A stretch of 64,000 nt of DNA, taken from NCBI RefSeq assembly GCF_025962655.1, contig NZ_JAGFPE010000001.1, positions 992,001-1,056,000 of the forward strand, read 5' to 3'. Below, piece after piece: positions 61,108 to 64,000 of this stretch. Source of the stretch: Candidatus Symbiopectobacterium sp. NZEC151. GTDB lineage: Bacteria > Pseudomonadota > Gammaproteobacteria > Enterobacterales > Enterobacteriaceae. Position 1 is the first letter of the stretch. Every line of letters begins with the position of its first letter. The notes beneath the pieces are model-generated. The model made no database searches, was not told where the DNA came from, and was given only the letters and a program-made list of their open reading frames with translations. The translations under genes were made by a program, and so were the position numbers.

Positions 61108-62529
61108 GTGGAAGCACTGATGCCAACATCCAGTTGGCAGCCGGACACGCCGCTCTATTTGCAGCTTTATCAGCGATATCGCGATGCCATCACTGCCGGT
61201 CGGTTGCGCCCGGGGGAACGCGTCCCCTCAATACGCAATCTCGCCAGTGAGCTTCATGTAGCACGGGGAACGGTGGAAATGGCTTATCAGATGCTGGTCA
61301 GCGAAGGCTATCTTGTGACGAAGGGAGCGGCAGGTACCCGGGTCTCGCCTCAACTGGCGACACTGCCGAACGCCGGAAATCCGTTACAACAACGCCGAAC
61401 CTCAGCAGCGCAGCCGTATCAGACGCGCCTGGTGAGGAATATTTTACCGTTTCAGCCAGGTGTACCGGCACTGGACGCGTTCCCACGGAAAATATGGTCT
61501 CGTCTGTCGGGACAAACACTGCGCATGATTGAGTCATCGATGATGAATCAGCCCGATCCGGCCGGATATGCGCCGCTTCGGGAAGCTATCGCCACCTATC
61601 TGGGTATTTCTCGTGGTATCGCCTGCACGCAGGAGCAGGTGTTTATTACCATCGGCTATCAGGGAGCGCTTGAGCTGCTGTGTCGCACCGTTTTACGGAC
61701 AGGCGACCGTGGTTGGTATGAAAATCCCGGCTATTTTCCCGGCAGAGACTTTCTGGAGCAAATGGGGATGGAGTTAACACCCGTTCCGGTAGATAAAGAG
61801 GGGCTACAGGTTGCCACCGGAGAGCAGTTGGCACCGAATGCACGATTTGCCGTCGTTACACCTTCACACCAAAGCCCCACAGGCGTCGCGCTGTCCTTAC
61901 CCCGACGACTGGCGTTGCTGGCGTGGGCGAACCAAAAAGATGCCTGGATCATCGAGGATGACTACGACAGTGAATTCCGTTACCACGGCCACCCACTACC
62001 GGCCCTCAAAAGCCTCGATCATGAGCAACGCGTGCTTTATACCGGCACTTTCAGTAAAGTCCTTTTTCCCGGCTTACGTCTGGCCTATCTGGTGGTGCCC
62101 CCCTCTCTGCAACTGACCTTTCACGAGGCAGTTAACCACTGGCCCGGTCCGGGTTCGATTCTGCCACAAGCGATGGTGGCAGCGTTCATGCAACAGGGGC
62201 ATTTTGCCCGCCATTTGCGCAAAATGCGTCAGTTGTACGCCGTCAGGCGTGGTTATCTTGTAGAGGCACTTGAAAGCATTTTCGGCCCTTCTTTGCACAT
62301 CCAGCCTCAGGCAGGGGGGATACAGGTTATGGCCTACCTGAACGAACAACAATCCGATAAGGCACTGGTGATGGCAGCCCAAGCAGCAGGGCTTGGTGTT
62401 AAAGCGCTCAGCGAATGGGATGCAGGGATCCCGCAGCAGAACGGGCTACTCATGGGATTTACTAATTTTACCTGCGCGGAAGAAGCACAAGCGGCGGTGA
62501 AACGTTTAGCAGCACTGCTAGCGACATGA
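61108..62529 (+). CDS. MocR/PdxR-type GntR-family transcriptional regulator
   Basis: A 473-residue fusion of an N-terminal winged helix (residues 15-80, with PSIRNLASELHVARGTVEMAYQML) and a class I aminotransferase-like domain. The PLP-lysine is K317 in YTGTFSKVLFPGLRLAYL, and IIEDDYDSEFRY is the cofactor-side motif. Such proteins sense PLP-linked amino compounds. The start is a GTG with AGGA 8 nt upstream; an ATG four codons later is the alternative. It probably controls the divergent GNAT-AhpD pair. It overlaps the 3' end of the exporter gene by 12 nt. Confidence 0.92.
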   Translation: MEALMPTSSWQPDTPLYLQLYQRYRDAITAGRLRPGERVPSIRNLASELHVARGTVEMAYQMLVSEGYLVTKGAAGTRVSPQLATLPNAGNPLQQRRTSAAQPYQTRLVRNILPFQPGVPALDAFPRKIWSRLSGQTLRMIESSMMNQPDPAGYAPLREAIATYLGISRGIACTQEQVFITIGYQGALELLCRTVLRTGDRGWYENPGYFPGRDFLEQMGMELTPVPVDKEGLQVATGEQLAPNARFAVVTPSHQSPTGVALSLPRRLALLAWANQKDAWIIEDDYDSEFRYHGHPLPALKSLDHEQRVLYTGTFSKVLFPGLRLAYLVVPPSLQLTFHEAVNHWPGPGSILPQAMVAAFMQQGHFARHLRKMRQLYAVRRGYLVEALESIFGPSLHIQPQAGGIQVMAYLNEQQSDKALVMAAQAAGLGVKALSEWDAGIPQQNGLLMGFTNFTCAEEAQAAVKRLAALLAT

Positions 62530-63054
62530 GACTCTTGGCAACGTGGTAGAAGCAGAAACAGGCGTCTGTTCTGCCCCACCGCCTCCCTTTCCCGTATGCT
62601 GCATGAGAACGGCTCCGGCAATAATGAGTATCACACCGGCTACCCGGGTTAGCGTGACGGGGTGTGGTGCGAGCCCCATCAAACCAAACTGATCGACAAG
62701 TATCGCCGCGATCGTCTGACCCGCCACCACCAGAACAAGGAAACTGGCAGCGCCGAGTTTTGGTGTTAAGGCTGTTGAACTGACGACATAAAGTGCACCA
62801 AATACACCGCCAATCCAAAGCCACCAGGGCCCCTCCAGGGCACTGCTCAGACGAGGGCCCGGTGCTTTGAAAAACCACAGCAGCGGTAATAGCACAAGCA
62901 TACTGACTGTGAGCGAGACCAGTGCCCCCCACAGCGGGTGTCCCAGCGCCTTACCTACCGCAGCATTACTCGCTACCTGAAACGGCAACAACGCGCCGGC
63001 CAAAAGCGCAGTTCCTGTCGGGATAAGCGATAAGGCGATAACTTTAATCAACAT
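62518..63054 (-). CDS. DMT-type membrane protein, YdcZ/DUF606 family
   Basis: A 178-residue membrane protein with five predicted helices, starting at MLIKVIALSLIPTGTALLAGALLPFQVASNAAVGKALGHPLWGALVS, the usual DUF606 pattern (NxxxGxxxGxPxxGAxxS). The start is set by GGAGG 8 nt upstream. The C-terminal tail is polar. Family members are single-unit exporters related to the drug/metabolite superfamily. It is divergent from the LysR gene, its likely regulator. The substrate is unknown. Confidence 0.9.
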   Translation of the reverse strand: MLIKVIALSLIPTGTALLAGALLPFQVASNAAVGKALGHPLWGALVSLTVSMLVLLPLLWFFKAPGPRLSSALEGPWWLWIGGVFGALYVVSSTALTPKLGAASFLVLVVAGQTIAAILVDQFGLMGLAPHPVTLTRVAGVILIIAGAVLMQHTGKGGGGAEQTPVSASTTLPRVSCR

Positions 63055-63141
63055 GTGATACCTCCAGAAAAAGAATAATGCGATAGAGGCATCTTCCATT
63101 ATTAGCTATATTTATTGAAATTAGTAATTTGTATACAGGAC

Positions 63142-64000
63142 ATGCATGAAATGGATGCTTTACGGAAAATTGATCTTAACCTGCTCCTGACGTTACATGC
63201 CCTGCTCGCTGAGAAACACGTTACGCGCGCGGCGCTCAGGCTCCATCGCAGCCAGCCGGCGGTGAGTCACTCGCTGGCACAACTGAGAGTTCACTTCAAG
63301 GATCCCTTGCTGGTTCGTAAGAACGGAAAAATGACGCTTTCGGCCAAGGCTCACGCCCTGCTTCCTCCGCTTGAAACTTTGCTTCAGGGGTTGAGTAGCC
63401 TGTTAGCGCCTTCCGTATTTGACCCCTATACGGCAAAACGACGCTTCAGGATAGCGATGTCCGATTACGCCGCAAGGATAGTATTGCCCTCTTTGGTGAT
63501 TCATCTGCGACAACATGCACCGGGAATGGATCTGGCTATTATTCAAGCCAGTAGAGAAATGATGCTGGCACAACTTGAAGATGGTGAAGTGGATCTTGCG
63601 CTGGGCGTTTTCCCAAATTTTGTCGAAGGTATTCAGAAGGAGACGCTTTTCACTGAAGCGTTTATTTGTCTTGCCGACAGGCGCTTTCTGCCTGTGCGTA
63701 GTGATCTGACCCTGGAAGAGTGGCTGGCGAAGCCACACGTACAACTGGCAACGCTGCCGGATACGGTTGATGAAATTGAAAAAGCATTGATTGCCAAGGG
63801 GCTAAAACGACACGTCTGTGTGGCACTTCCTCATTGGAGTGCCGCAGCAAACCTGCTTGCCGGAACCGACCTGGTATTAACCATCGCCAGCCGTACCGTG
63901 GCACCTGAAGATTGTCATGATGCTCTTTGTCGCTTTAACCCCCCTCTTGAACTTCCCGATTTCGCGTTTGAACAAGCCTGGCATTTCAGGAAGAATGCCG
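63142..64000 (+). CDS. LysR-family transcriptional regulator (3' end outside window)
   Basis: The frame is open from the ATG (AGGA 5 nt upstream) to the window edge, giving at least 286 residues. The N-terminal winged helix is MDALRKIDLNLLLTLHALLAEKHVTRAALRLHRSQPAVSHSLAQLRVHFKDPLLVR, a textbook LysR domain of the NodD/NahR type. The effector domain follows from about residue 95 (RRFRIAMSDYAARIVLPSLVIHL). The gene is divergent from the DMT-type exporter with 87 nt between the starts, so it probably regulates that gene. Confidence 0.95.
   Translation, partial: MHEMDALRKIDLNLLLTLHALLAEKHVTRAALRLHRSQPAVSHSLAQLRVHFKDPLLVRKNGKMTLSAKAHALLPPLETLLQGLSSLLAPSVFDPYTAKRRFRIAMSDYAARIVLPSLVIHLRQHAPGMDLAIIQASREMMLAQLEDGEVDLALGVFPNFVEGIQKETLFTEAFICLADRRFLPVRSDLTLEEWLAKPHVQLATLPDTVDEIEKALIAKGLKRHVCVALPHWSAAANLLAGTDLVLTIASRTVAPEDCHDALCRFNPPLELPDFAFEQAWHFRKNA

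Overview
The window is chromosomal DNA from an enterobacterium. The block kdsA-sirB1-sirB2-prmC-prfA-hemA / lolB-ispE-prs / ychH / pth-ychF and the block ogt-fnr-uspE ... pntBA-ydgH are close relatives of the E. coli K-12 arrangements. The srfBC genes, a TogB-like oligosaccharide-binding protein and the lack of dauA between prs and ychH point to a plant- or insect-associated member of Enterobacterales such as Pectobacteriaceae (Dickeya/Brenneria/Lonsdalea type). The genus cannot be fixed from the sequence alone.

Layout. 1-4307: end of srfB and all of srfC. 4357-6178: an orphan protein and a HupE/UreJ-type membrane protein. 6469-11082: a small carbohydrate-use region with a sugar ABC binding protein, a Gfo/Idh/MocA oxidoreductase and a divergent TIM-barrel-like hydrolase candidate. 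11373-20366: ogt, fnr (with an FNR box), uspE, a family 3 glycosidase, pntAB and ydgH. 20541-31443: core housekeeping genes for Kdo synthesis, translation termination, heme, isoprenoid and PRPP synthesis, lipoprotein localisation and peptidyl-tRNA recycling.

31630-59861 is a genomic island placed right after the ychF terminator. It begins with an IS3-type transposase remnant and carries a complete extracellular contractile injection system (eCIS): cap (DUF4255), one sheath, two tube proteins, a DUF5908 protein, a LysM baseplate protein, a VgrG-like spike, PAAR tip, gp25, two large baseplate proteins, a short fibre-like protein, a tape measure and an AAA+ ATPase. It differs from Afp/PVC: there is a single sheath gene, the cap gene is upstream, and there is a membrane-anchored protein with a degenerate GH18-like domain. 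Two likely cargo proteins lie at the two ends on the minus strand. One has a nuclease-like domain and a C-terminal zinc-finger-like tail. The other has a cytidine-deaminase-like domain and an OTU-like cysteine protease candidate. Both start with the same kind of leader (MYxQxEK ... VDNRP). A DUF4157 HELGH protein accompanies the second, and a broken DUF4157 tail lies beside the first, which suggests cargo turnover.

60122-64000 is a right flank of ordinary accessory genes: AhpD-like, GNAT, a MocR-type regulator, a DMT/YdcZ-like exporter and a divergent LysR regulator cut by the window edge. No tRNA, rRNA or CRISPR array was recognised.
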